Source of the DNA: Caldifarciminota bacterium
GTDB lineage: Bacteria > Hydrothermota > E44-bin80
Reading direction: 5' to 3'
DNA: 6,749 nucleotides
Assembly: GCA_023127905.1 (NCBI GenBank)
Contig: JAGMEZ010000145.1
Location: 1 to 6,749 of the forward strand
This document shows, one piece after another, positions 1 through 4,549 of the stretch (within the stretch, counting starts at the first letter, position 1; every line of letters begins with the position of its first letter). The notes below the pieces were generated by a model, which saw only the letters and a list, made by a program, of their open reading frames with translations, was not told the origin of the DNA and searched no databases. The position numbers and the translations under genes were made by a program.

Positions 1-76
1 TATCAATTCTTTCGATATCAGAAAGAGAAAAAACTGTAAATTCTTTAAGTGAATCTTTTAACTCAACATATTTCAT
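1..76 (-). CDS. N-terminal fragment of a probable AbiEi-type antitoxin / transcriptional regulator (partial)
   Basis: The ATG at 76-74 opens a frame with no stop to the window edge, giving 25 residues: MKYVELKDSLKEF followed by TVFSLSDIERID. A GGAG ribosome-binding site lies at 87-84, 7 nt before the ATG, and a near-consensus promoter sits upstream, so this is very likely a real gene start. From memory, the pattern 'MKY.E.K..LK.F..FSL.DI..ID' matches the N-terminal winged-helix segment of AbiEi-family antitoxin-domain proteins. Those proteins repress their own operon and neutralise an AbiEii nucleotidyltransferase toxin. Only 25 residues are visible, so the family call is tentative, and any toxin gene would lie beyond position 1. 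Another small HTH regulator is the main alternative. Confidence 0.5.
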   Translation of the reverse strand, partial: MKYVELKDSLKEFTVFSLSDIERID

Positions 77-89
77 TCTATTTCTCCAA

Positions 90-107
90 AATGCTATTTT
101 AAGCATT
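90..107. promoter_or_regulatory. Inverted repeat in the 5' leader, possible operator
   Basis: AATGCT (90-95) and AGCATT (102-107) are perfect 6-bp inverted arms around a 6-nt centre. They lie between the predicted transcription start (about 111) and the GGAG ribosome-binding site (87-84). AbiEi-type antitoxins are known to bind inverted repeats in their own promoter region, so an autoregulatory operator is plausible. It could also be a weak RNA hairpin or chance in AT-rich DNA. Confidence 0.3.
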
Positions 108-117
108 CTTGAGAAAC

Positions 118-146
118 ATTGTAGTACATTTTATATCATTTGTCAA
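118..146 (-). promoter_or_regulatory. Sigma-70-type promoter for the AbiEi-like gene
   Basis: Read on the minus strand, TTGACA (146-141) and TACAAT (123-118) are separated by exactly 17 nt. The -35 is a perfect consensus and the -10 matches 5 of 6. Transcription should start near 111, giving a leader of about 35 nt before the ATG at 76. The spacing and orientation fit the start of the partial gene at 1-76. Confidence 0.75.
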
Positions 147-250
147 GATCTTTTTTCGAGATTTTCCCGTATTTTATGAAAACTAGGGATTTAATTTTTT
201 GGGTTCCTGGAACCGGGCTGGAATCTGGAATATAGAGGTTTATTCTCTAG

Positions 251-273
251 AAAGAAAAAGGGGCGCTGTCCCC
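251..273 (-). terminator. Possible rho-independent terminator of the lipoprotein gene
   Basis: On the minus strand GGGG (273-270), a 6-nt loop ACAGCG and CCCC (263-260) are followed directly by TTTTTCTTT (259-251). The stem is only 4 bp, so it is weak, but position and orientation fit termination after the stop codon at 387-385. The GGGGACAG...CCCC phrase also resembles a dispersed repeat seen near transposases in several phyla, so this may be repeat DNA rather than a dedicated terminator. Confidence 0.35.
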
Positions 274-384
274 AATTATGCAATTATTCCACAGTACCCA
301 TTCTTTCTATGTCCGCATTGTAACATATACGGTCATACAATAGGATATTAATACACAATTTTGTACTCTTTGGTCCAATCATTA

Positions 385-1200
385 CTATTTAATATCAAGT
401 TTACGAAGATATGCATCCATTCTTTCTTCAGTAGATATGCTCCTCTTCCTTTGTTGATAACCGCTTATTATTGTTGGTGTTCCTACGTAGAAATCAATAA
501 AACCGATATCGCCATAACCGACGAGAATGCCCTTCAGGGTTCCTGTCATATTGCCTGAAGTTCCGGGAATTGGCGGTGGTCCAGCGTTAGCGTAAATAGC
601 ACCAGTAACATGATAATATACTGCACCAGAAACGTTGAAATGAGAAGAGGGTATAAAAAGGGTAGTAGTGGTCATCAATGTATCGAGGTTTTCCCAATTT
701 ACTTGATATCCAAAAGAGTCGCATGCGTGTATATTAATATAAAGACCATACCAATCTGCTCCCTCTGTAGATGACCATGACATAGTTACGTCTCCTATTG
801 GAACTGTATCCTTATATGAGGGTTGTGTTATAGATATGCTATCAGGAAGAGTAATGCTTCCTTCTGCATTACCAATATTTGAAGTTACCTTAACTGTGTA
901 AGTCGTACCTAAAGTATTTACTGTATATTCATAAAATGTAACTTTACCGGAAGCGATAAATTTATCAGGAAAAGTAATACTGTTACCATCCCACTCTTTC
1001 GTGGCATTAACCGAGTTGATATCTGGCATGGGATCGGAAATGAGTTCGACCAAAGAAAACGGATTTGCAAGCATACAGAAAACTATAGAACTCTTAGTTT
1101 CCGTCCCTGTAACTGTCTTTCTACAGCTTGTTGCATAAAACAAAAGGGAACAGATTATAAGGAATGTAGTAATAAAAGCTAATAATTTTGAACGAGACAT
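385..1200 (-). CDS. Predicted lipoprotein with Ig/Fn3-like beta-sandwich region, function unknown
   Basis: This 271-residue protein begins with a basic MSRSK, a hydrophobic segment (about residues 6-22) and an ATSC sequence with Cys26. That reads as a lipoprotein signal peptide, although Ala at -3 is less usual than Leu. Residues about 75-240 are rich in Thr, Ser, Val and Tyr and contain alternating strand patterns (SISITQPSYKDTVPIGDVTMSW, then YYHVTGAI), suggesting one or two Ig/Fn3-like domains. The last 24 residues (QQRKRSISTEERMDAYLRKL onward) are charged and probably helical. A strong AAGGAGGT ribosome-binding site at 1211-1204 supports the start. It lies 65 nt downstream of the propeller gene on the same strand with no clear terminator between, so co-transcription is likely. 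I recognise no specific family; an outer-membrane-anchored surface protein is an inference. Confidence 0.85.
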   Translation of the reverse strand: MSRSKLLAFITTFLIICSLLFYATSCRKTVTGTETKSSIVFCMLANPFSLVELISDPMPDINSVNATKEWDGNSITFPDKFIASGKVTFYEYTVNTLGTTYTVKVTSNIGNAEGSITLPDSISITQPSYKDTVPIGDVTMSWSSTEGADWYGLYINIHACDSFGYQVNWENLDTLMTTTTLFIPSSHFNVSGAVYYHVTGAIYANAGPPPIPGTSGNMTGTLKGILVGYGDIGFIDFYVGTPTIISGYQQRKRSISTEERMDAYLRKLDIK

Positions 1201-1203
1201 AAT

Positions 1204-1211
1204 ACCTCCTT
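1204..1211 (-). promoter_or_regulatory. Strong Shine-Dalgarno site of the lipoprotein gene
   Basis: AAGGAGGT reads on the minus strand 3 nt before the ATG at 1200-1198. It is the best anti-16S match in the window and fixes this start codon. Confidence 0.8.
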
Positions 1212-1265
1212 CATGTTTATTTCTTCAATCTTTACAGTCATACAATTACTTTTTAACCTTTTTCC

Positions 1266-2771
1266 TCACTTCACCTTCACCACTTTCCCGGCAGGCTTAC
1301 CGTTGAGTTTGAGGAAGTAAATGCCCGATTGCAACTCCTTTCCTTTCTCATCCCTACCATCCCAGGTTCCCCCAGTAGGGAGTACGGAGTAAGCAGTAGG
1401 CAGTGATAACTTTTTAACCAACCTCCCGCTCACATCATAGATTTCAAGATAGAGGTCGGAGGTTGGAAAACAGATGTCTGAATTTCCTTTTCTGTCTTCT
1501 GTCGTCTGAATTCTGACTTCTGATGTGAATGGGTTGGGGTGGAAGAGGAGTCTTATGTTTACGACCGGAGGTCTGGGGTCCTGCTTTTCTTCAACACCAA
1601 CGGGATCAGGTGCTGTCTTCACAACGTAAAAATCCATATTCTCAATGCCATGTATGAAAGTTATTCCCGCAGCAATGTATCCCCCATCTGAAGTCTCTCG
1701 AACTGAATGTGCTTCTTGCCATCCTTCTTCACCATACGTTTCCGTCCAGAGAGTATCACCATTTTTGTCGGTTCTTACAAGATACACATCATGTTGGGTG
1801 TTTGAGCCGTATACGTAACTCATTCCAGCAATAATATATCCACCATCAACAGTTTCTTGAACCGAGTAGCCATAGTCTGTACGTATATCTCCATAGGTTT
1901 TTGTCCACACTGTATCGCCATTTGAATAAGTTTTTATCAGATAAACTTCATAACTCGAACTACCCGATTTTGTTCCTACTACGACATACTTACCGTCAGA
2001 AGTTTCGCAAACTGATCTAGCATAATCAGTACCTTGACCTCCATAGAAATTTGACCATGTCAAGCTGCCAAGTGAATCGGTTTTTAGGAGATAAACATTG
2101 CAATACCCCGGACCGAATGATTCAGTATATCCGGCGACAATGTATCCACCATCCGAGGTTTGTTGTACTGAATAACCAATGTCACGCCCCTGTCCCCCAT
2201 AGGTTTTTGTCCAGAGCGTATCTCCGTTCGTATCTGTTTTGATAAGATAAACATCATCATTTCCAGCTCCAAAGGAACCTGTTCTACCAGCAATGATATA
2301 GCCACCATCTGAGGTTTGTTGTACTGAATAACCACAATCAAAATTCACTCCACCATATGTCTTCGTCCATAGTGTATCACCAAACGAGTTTGTTTTGATA
2401 AGATAAACATCGCCACTATCTACTCCGAATGAGCTTGTCATTCCTGCTATGATGTATCCGCCATCTGTTGTCTGTTGAACTGAATATCCTGCATCATAGT
2501 TAGAACCACCATACATTTTTGTCCAGATAGTATCTCCATTTGCATCTGTCTTGATAAGATAAACGTTCAAAGTTTTGACAACACCAAAAGGTTTTGTCAT
2601 TCCTACTATGATGTATCCTCCGTCTGAAGTCTGTTGAACTGAATGTGCTTCATCCATATCTAACCCGCCGTATTTTCTTACCCAGAGAGTATCCGGACCT
2701 TGAGCAGAGAGGTTTAATACCAGTAAGAAAATTGAAAACAATACAATAGTAAGTATCTTAAGCAATTCCAT
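1266..2771 (-). CDS. Secreted seven-repeat beta-propeller protein with C-terminal sorting domain
   Basis: This 501-residue protein has a signal peptide (hydrophobic residues 4-20, likely cleavage after LSA at 21-23). Seven repeats of 50-53 residues start at residues 27, 80, 132, 184, 236, 286 and 339. Each has the pattern DT.WTK.YGG...D.GYSVQQTSDGGYI.AG.T..FG....DVYLIKTD.NG. Seven such units most simply fold as a seven-bladed beta-propeller. Residues about 408-501 (HPNPFTSEVRI, YLEIYDVSGRLVKKL, TWDGRDEKGKELQSGIYFLKL, KVVKVK) form a Por-secretion/FlgD-like C-terminal domain, which in type IX-secreted proteins directs export. No catalytic residues are apparent, so binding or surface display is the inferred role. 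The start is supported by the signal peptide and the upstream promoter; the ribosome-binding site is weak (GAG about 9 nt upstream). The stop is TGA. Two stretches of the sorting domain are encoded by low-complexity repeat DNA. Confidence 0.93.
   Translation of the reverse strand: MELLKILTIVLFSIFLLVLNLSAQGPDTLWVRKYGGLDMDEAHSVQQTSDGGYIIVGMTKPFGVVKTLNVYLIKTDANGDTIWTKMYGGSNYDAGYSVQQTTDGGYIIAGMTSSFGVDSGDVYLIKTNSFGDTLWTKTYGGVNFDCGYSVQQTSDGGYIIAGRTGSFGAGNDDVYLIKTDTNGDTLWTKTYGGQGRDIGYSVQQTSDGGYIVAGYTESFGPGYCNVYLLKTDSLGSLTWSNFYGGQGTDYARSVCETSDGKYVVVGTKSGSSSYEVYLIKTYSNGDTVWTKTYGDIRTDYGYSVQETVDGGYIIAGMSYVYGSNTQHDVYLVRTDKNGDTLWTETYGEEGWQEAHSVRETSDGGYIAAGITFIHGIENMDFYVVKTAPDPVGVEEKQDPRPPVVNIRLLFHPNPFTSEVRIQTTEDRKGNSDICFPTSDLYLEIYDVSGRLVKKLSLPTAYSVLPTGGTWDGRDEKGKELQSGIYFLKLNGKPAGKVVKVK
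1373..1404 (-). repeat. In-frame low-complexity tract (CTACTG/TACTCC type) inside the sorting domain
   Basis: On the minus strand this reads as tandem variants of CTACTGCTTACTCCGTACTC, encoding residues of LPTAYSVLPTG (about 457-467). In ordinary sorting domains this position is a short hairpin loop such as VNGEFNSGTHSIVW in the neighbouring protease. Here the loop has been replaced by quasi-repetitive DNA without breaking the frame. Confidence 0.65.
1451..1523 (-). repeat. In-frame low-complexity tract (CAGAAGTCAGA type) inside the sorting domain
   Basis: On the minus strand, 1523-1471 is built of variants of CAGAAGTCAGAATTCAGA and GACAGAAGACAG, followed by CCAACCTCCGACCTC (1467-1453). It encodes residues from about 417 to 440 (SEVRIQTTEDRKGNSDICFP onward), where a sorting domain normally has only a brief connection between two strands. 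The 17-mer at 1521-1505 matches 15 of 17 bases with the intergenic sequence at 3230-3246, so the same repeat class occurs inside and outside the gene. Confidence 0.7.
1608..2693 (-). repeat. Seven tandem coding repeats of about 156 bp (propeller blades)
   Basis: The DNA period is 150-159 bp, matching 50-53 residues per blade. The match is closest between neighbouring blades 3 and 4. A 24-nt stretch is identical at 2155-2178 and 2311-2334, exactly 156 bp apart, and shared phrases such as ATAAGATAAAC recur across most blades. This points to growth by unequal recombination or gene conversion. Blade 5 (residues 236-285) is the most diverged and is shortest. Confidence 0.85.
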
Positions 2772-2827
2772 TCTAATATCTCGTTGATTTCATTTTTTGT
2801 CAATCAAATTTATAAATTTATTATTAA

Positions 2828-2856
2828 ATTATAACTCTTTTTTCATTAAAGGTCAA
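2828..2856 (-). promoter_or_regulatory. Sigma-70-type promoter of the propeller gene
   Basis: On the minus strand TTGACC (2856-2851) and a perfect TATAAT (2833-2828) are separated by 17 nt. Transcription should begin near 2821, giving a leader of about 50 nt before the ATG at 2771. The -35 lies inside the left arm of the inverted repeat at 2852-2965. Confidence 0.75.
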
Positions 2857-2965
2857 GGAAAAAAGAAAAGATCTTTGCGCGCTCTGCGGTGTAGAATCCA
2901 GATTGGCTATCTGTGTGTATCTGCGGTTGAATTAGGATTGTTATTCGTGGTTTTTTTTCCTTGAC
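2852..2965. repeat. 114-bp block bounded by 13-bp inverted repeats, with two outward-facing promoters at its ends
   Basis: GTCAAGGAAAAAA (2852-2864) and TTTTTTCCTTGAC (2953-2965) are perfect inverted arms. Each arm supplies the TTGAC of a -35 box pointing outward: leftward to the propeller gene and rightward to the tRNA. The interior (2871-2928) has degenerate phrases that read on the minus strand as AACCGCAGATACACACAGAT and CACCGCAGAGCGCGCAAAGA, with TCTGCGGT repeated at 2883-2890 and 2920-2927. Such phrases occur as dispersed spacer repeats in many bacterial genomes (from memory). No ORF is present. It may be a MITE-like element or two convergently similar promoters around repeat DNA. Confidence 0.5.
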
Positions 2966-2989
2966 GATAGCATAAAAATATTTTATAGT
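2961..2989 (+). promoter_or_regulatory. Sigma-70-type promoter for selC
   Basis: TTGACG (2961-2966) and TATAGT (2984-2989) are separated by 17 nt, preceded by a run of eight T residues that could act as an UP-like element. The predicted start near 2996 gives a tRNA precursor with a 5' leader of about 96 nt ending at the RNase P site before 3092. The next plus-strand gene (3400) may also be reached from here, because no clear terminator follows the tRNA. Confidence 0.65.
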
Positions 2990-3018
2990 ACATTATTGAT
3001 GCATTTGCACGAGAAAAG

Positions 3019-3078
3019 GACATAAGACCTACATCTTACATCTTCTATCCTACATCCCTTGTTATTTGGTCTTATGTC
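3019..3078. repeat. 11-bp inverted repeat enclosing TACATC low-complexity DNA, in the selC leader
   Basis: GACATAAGACC (3019-3029) and GGTCTTATGTC (3068-3078) are perfect inverted arms. The 38-nt interior is made of TACATC-type units (ACATCTTACATCTTCTATCC and onward, 3031-3058). In RNA this is an 11-bp stem with a large pyrimidine-rich loop, ending 13 nt before the mature tRNA. It could aid 5' processing, but it also resembles the dispersed phrase-like repeats elsewhere in this spacer. Confidence 0.65.
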
Positions 3079-3091
3079 TGAGGTAATGAAT

Positions 3092-3183
3092 GGAGGTGGA
3101 TAGGGGCTGGTGTCTCTACTGGACTTCAAATCCAGTTGTCCTCAGTCGGGGACGGTAGGTTCGATTCCTACACACCTCCGCCA
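3092..3183 (+). tRNA. selC: Selenocysteine tRNA, anticodon UCA
   Basis: This tRNA inserts selenocysteine at UGA codons, working with SerRS, SelA and the SelB elongation factor. The 92-nt gene folds as a bacterial tRNA-Sec. The acceptor GGAGGTGG (3092-3099) faces ACACCTCC (3172-3179), with seven canonical pairs and a G-A at the eighth. A 6-bp D stem (AGGGGC 3102-3107 with GTCTCT 3112-3117, two G-T wobbles) closes a 4-nt loop TGGT. The anticodon arm CTGGA-CTTCAAA-TCCAG (3119-3135) carries TCA at 3126-3128. A 6-bp variable arm (GTCCTC 3138-3143 with GGGGAC 3148-3153) is followed by the T arm GTAGG-TTCGATT-CCTAC (3155-3171). G73 is at 3180 and CCA is encoded at 3181-3183. As I recall it, the anticodon arm is identical to that of E. 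coli selC. The long D stem, tiny D loop, UCA anticodon and G73 together are diagnostic. Confidence 0.95.
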
Positions 3184-3184
3184 G

Positions 3185-3212
3185 AATGGCTAACAGCCAT
3201 TAGCAAATGGCT
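3185..3212 (+). repeat. Three alternating 7-nt arms forming mutually exclusive hairpins just after selC
   Basis: AATGGCT (3185-3191), AGCCATT (3195-3201) and AATGGCT (3206-3212) follow one nucleotide after the encoded CCA. The middle arm can pair perfectly with either neighbour, with loops of 3 nt (AAC) or 4 nt (AGCA). No T-tract follows, so a simple rho-independent terminator is unlikely. It may help 3' processing of the tRNA or be another short spacer repeat. Confidence 0.6.
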
Positions 3213-3399
3213 TATTGCAAATAGAAGATAGAAGTCAGATATCAGAAACCAGAGAACAGATGACAAATAACTGTCACTTTCACCCTTACCCTGTTAGATG
3301 GTGACTTATCTAACGTGGTGAATTCTCCCCTCCTCCTACGCTGAAGCTTTGTCGTAAGCAGGTATCAAGGGAGAGGGAGTAAAAAAGAGAGGTAGTAGA
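3213..3399. repeat. Spacer mosaic of low-complexity phrases upstream of the GGDEF-PilZ gene
   Basis: No gene is seen. AGAAGATAGAAGTCAGATAT-type DNA (3223-3260) is followed by CACTTTCACCCTTACCCTG (3275-3293). A perfect 7-bp hairpin comes next, GTTAGAT (3293-3299) with ATCTAAC (3308-3314) around an 8-nt loop. Then CTCCCCTCCTCC (3325-3336) and ATCAAGGGAGAGGGAG (3364-3379) form an imperfect purine/pyrimidine inversion. These phrases match dispersed spacer repeats I recall from several candidate-phylum genomes. The last 20 nt hold the ribosome-binding site of the next gene. Confidence 0.5.
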
Positions 3400-4539
3400 A
3401 TGAAGAAAGATAAACTATTTCAGGAAATTTTGGATCTTCTTGATGAGGATGAGAAAACTCAGGTGTGGTTACTTGAAAGGCTAAAGGGAATTATGAAACA
3501 GGATGAAAATAATTTATTTTCTAATTTATTGAGGGTTTTTACACATTTAGAAATGGATCCTAAATTGGCAGAGAAGACATGGAATGATATTCTTAAGCAC
3601 AGGAAAGAGATGAGTAAGTCGCTCGATAGGAATATTGGCTTGAGGGTTGCAATGCTTGATTATTTTATCGCTGTAAACAAGCAGATAAGAAATCCAAAGA
3701 TAATAGAGATAGAGATATTTGAGAAGCTTGAGAGATCATTAGTTACGGATGAGCTTACAGGTTTATACAATAAACGGTTTTTTCAGCAAGCTTTTTATAG
3801 GGAAGTTCAACGTGCAAAGAGATACAGAACCGATCTCTCAATAATGTTTGTAGATATTGATGATTTCAAGAATTGCAATGATTTAAAGGGGCATGCCTTT
3901 GGAGATAGGGTACTAAAGAGAGTTGCTGAGATTATCAAAGCAGGATTGCGGGAGGTTGATTTCCCATGTCGTTTTGGAGTAGACGAGTTTGTAATCATAC
4001 TACCGGAGACACGAGGTTCAAAAGCTGTAATTGCGGCGGAGCGATTAAGAAAGGATGTTTTAAGTGTGAATTTTCTTCCTGAGGATAAGTATTACATTAC
4101 TGTTAGTGCAGGCGTTGCCAGTTTCGGAATTGATGGAAATACAGTAGAAGAGCTCGTGGATAATGCAGATACTGCGCTTTTCCGGGCAAAAAATGACGGG
4201 AAAAATAGGGTATATGTTTTCTATAGAGAAAAGAGAAAATTTGAACGTGCGTCTACAGATTGGGATATTAATTTCAGGATACTGAAAGAAAAAAAGGTTA
4301 AGACTGCAAAATTGAAAAATGTTGCTGGGGGTGGACTATTATTTGAAAGTAAAAAACCAATTCCAATAGCATCTGTTCTTGATATTACATTGAAATCACC
4401 TTCCTCTGAAGAGGAAGTCTCTGCACAAGCGAAGGTAGCACGTTTGGAAGTAAAGGAAAATGGTATGTTTGATATTGGAATTATCTTTACAAAAATAGAC
4501 CCCGAAGATCAGAAAAAGATCGTGAAGCAAGCAGAATAA
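3400..4539 (+). CDS. GGDEF-PilZ protein with degenerate GVDEF signature (c-di-GMP signalling)
   Basis: This 379-residue cytoplasmic protein has no signal peptide or membrane segment. Residues 1-112 are predicted helical and match no sensor domain I recognise. Residues about 113-273 are a GGDEF domain: DELTGLYNKR (117-126), FVDIDDFKNCND (150-161, metal ligand D152), GHAFGD (164-169), and RFGVDEF at 191-197 where GG(D/E)EF is expected. The inhibitory-site RxxD is intact (R184, D187), five residues before the signature. Residues about 276-379 are a PilZ domain with RKFER (279-283, the RxxxR motif) and NVAGGG (307-312), where Ala replaces the usual Ser of (D/N)xSxxG. Gly-to-Val in the signature often reduces diguanylate cyclase activity, so it may be a weak cyclase or a c-di-GMP sensor with two binding sites. 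GAGAGG lies 8 nt before the ATG. It converges on the thiolation gene. Confidence 0.93.
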   Translation: MKKDKLFQEILDLLDEDEKTQVWLLERLKGIMKQDENNLFSNLLRVFTHLEMDPKLAEKTWNDILKHRKEMSKSLDRNIGLRVAMLDYFIAVNKQIRNPKIIEIEIFEKLERSLVTDELTGLYNKRFFQQAFYREVQRAKRYRTDLSIMFVDIDDFKNCNDLKGHAFGDRVLKRVAEIIKAGLREVDFPCRFGVDEFVIILPETRGSKAVIAAERLRKDVLSVNFLPEDKYYITVSAGVASFGIDGNTVEELVDNADTALFRAKNDGKNRVYVFYREKRKFERASTDWDINFRILKEKKVKTAKLKNVAGGGLLFESKKPIPIASVLDITLKSPSSEEEVSAQAKVARLEVKENGMFDIGIIFTKIDPEDQKKIVKQAE

Positions 4540-4549
4540 TCATAACCAA

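Larger units (their letters stand above)
77..384. other. 308-nt spacer between the AbiEi-like and lipoprotein genes
   Basis: No gene is supported here. The left half carries the leader and promoter of the AbiEi-like gene. A perfect 13-nt palindrome, GGTTCC-T-GGAACC, lies at 202-214, followed by a doubled CTGGAAT (219-225 and 226-232 region) that looks like eroded phrase-like repeat DNA. A GGGG/CCCC hairpin at 260-273 may terminate the lipoprotein gene. I see nothing interpretable in 274-384. Confidence 0.5.

Noticed and set aside
361..558. Plus-strand 65-codon ORF overlapping the end of the lipoprotein gene
   Set aside because: It is mostly antisense to the lipoprotein gene, lacks a ribosome-binding site and looks like a translation artefact.
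332..1246. GTCATACAAT found twice, after each of the two left-hand surface-protein genes (332-341 and 1237-1246)
   Set aside because: A 10-nt AT-rich match is expected by chance in a window this size, and no extended similarity or structure accompanies it.
1205..1268. Possible selenocysteine readthrough of the TGA stop of the propeller gene
   Set aside because: Reading through would add about 28 residues (to a TAG near 1180), but the protein already ends in KVVKVK, the normal end of the sorting domain. No SECIS-like hairpin follows the TGA, and the lipoprotein ribosome-binding site lies within the extension.
2051..2341. Small ORFs on both strands across the propeller repeats
   Set aside because: They are other-frame shadows of the repeated coding sequence and have no ribosome-binding sites or recognisable domains.
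2757..2790. A second promoter (TTGACA...GATATT) touching the propeller gene start
   Set aside because: It would start transcription inside the first codons, and a far better promoter with TATAAT and 17-nt spacing lies upstream at 2828-2856.
2852..3399. CRISPR array or integron-type array near selC
   Set aside because: The repeats are short, degenerate and of different classes, without regular spacing or unique spacers, and no cas or integrase gene is present.
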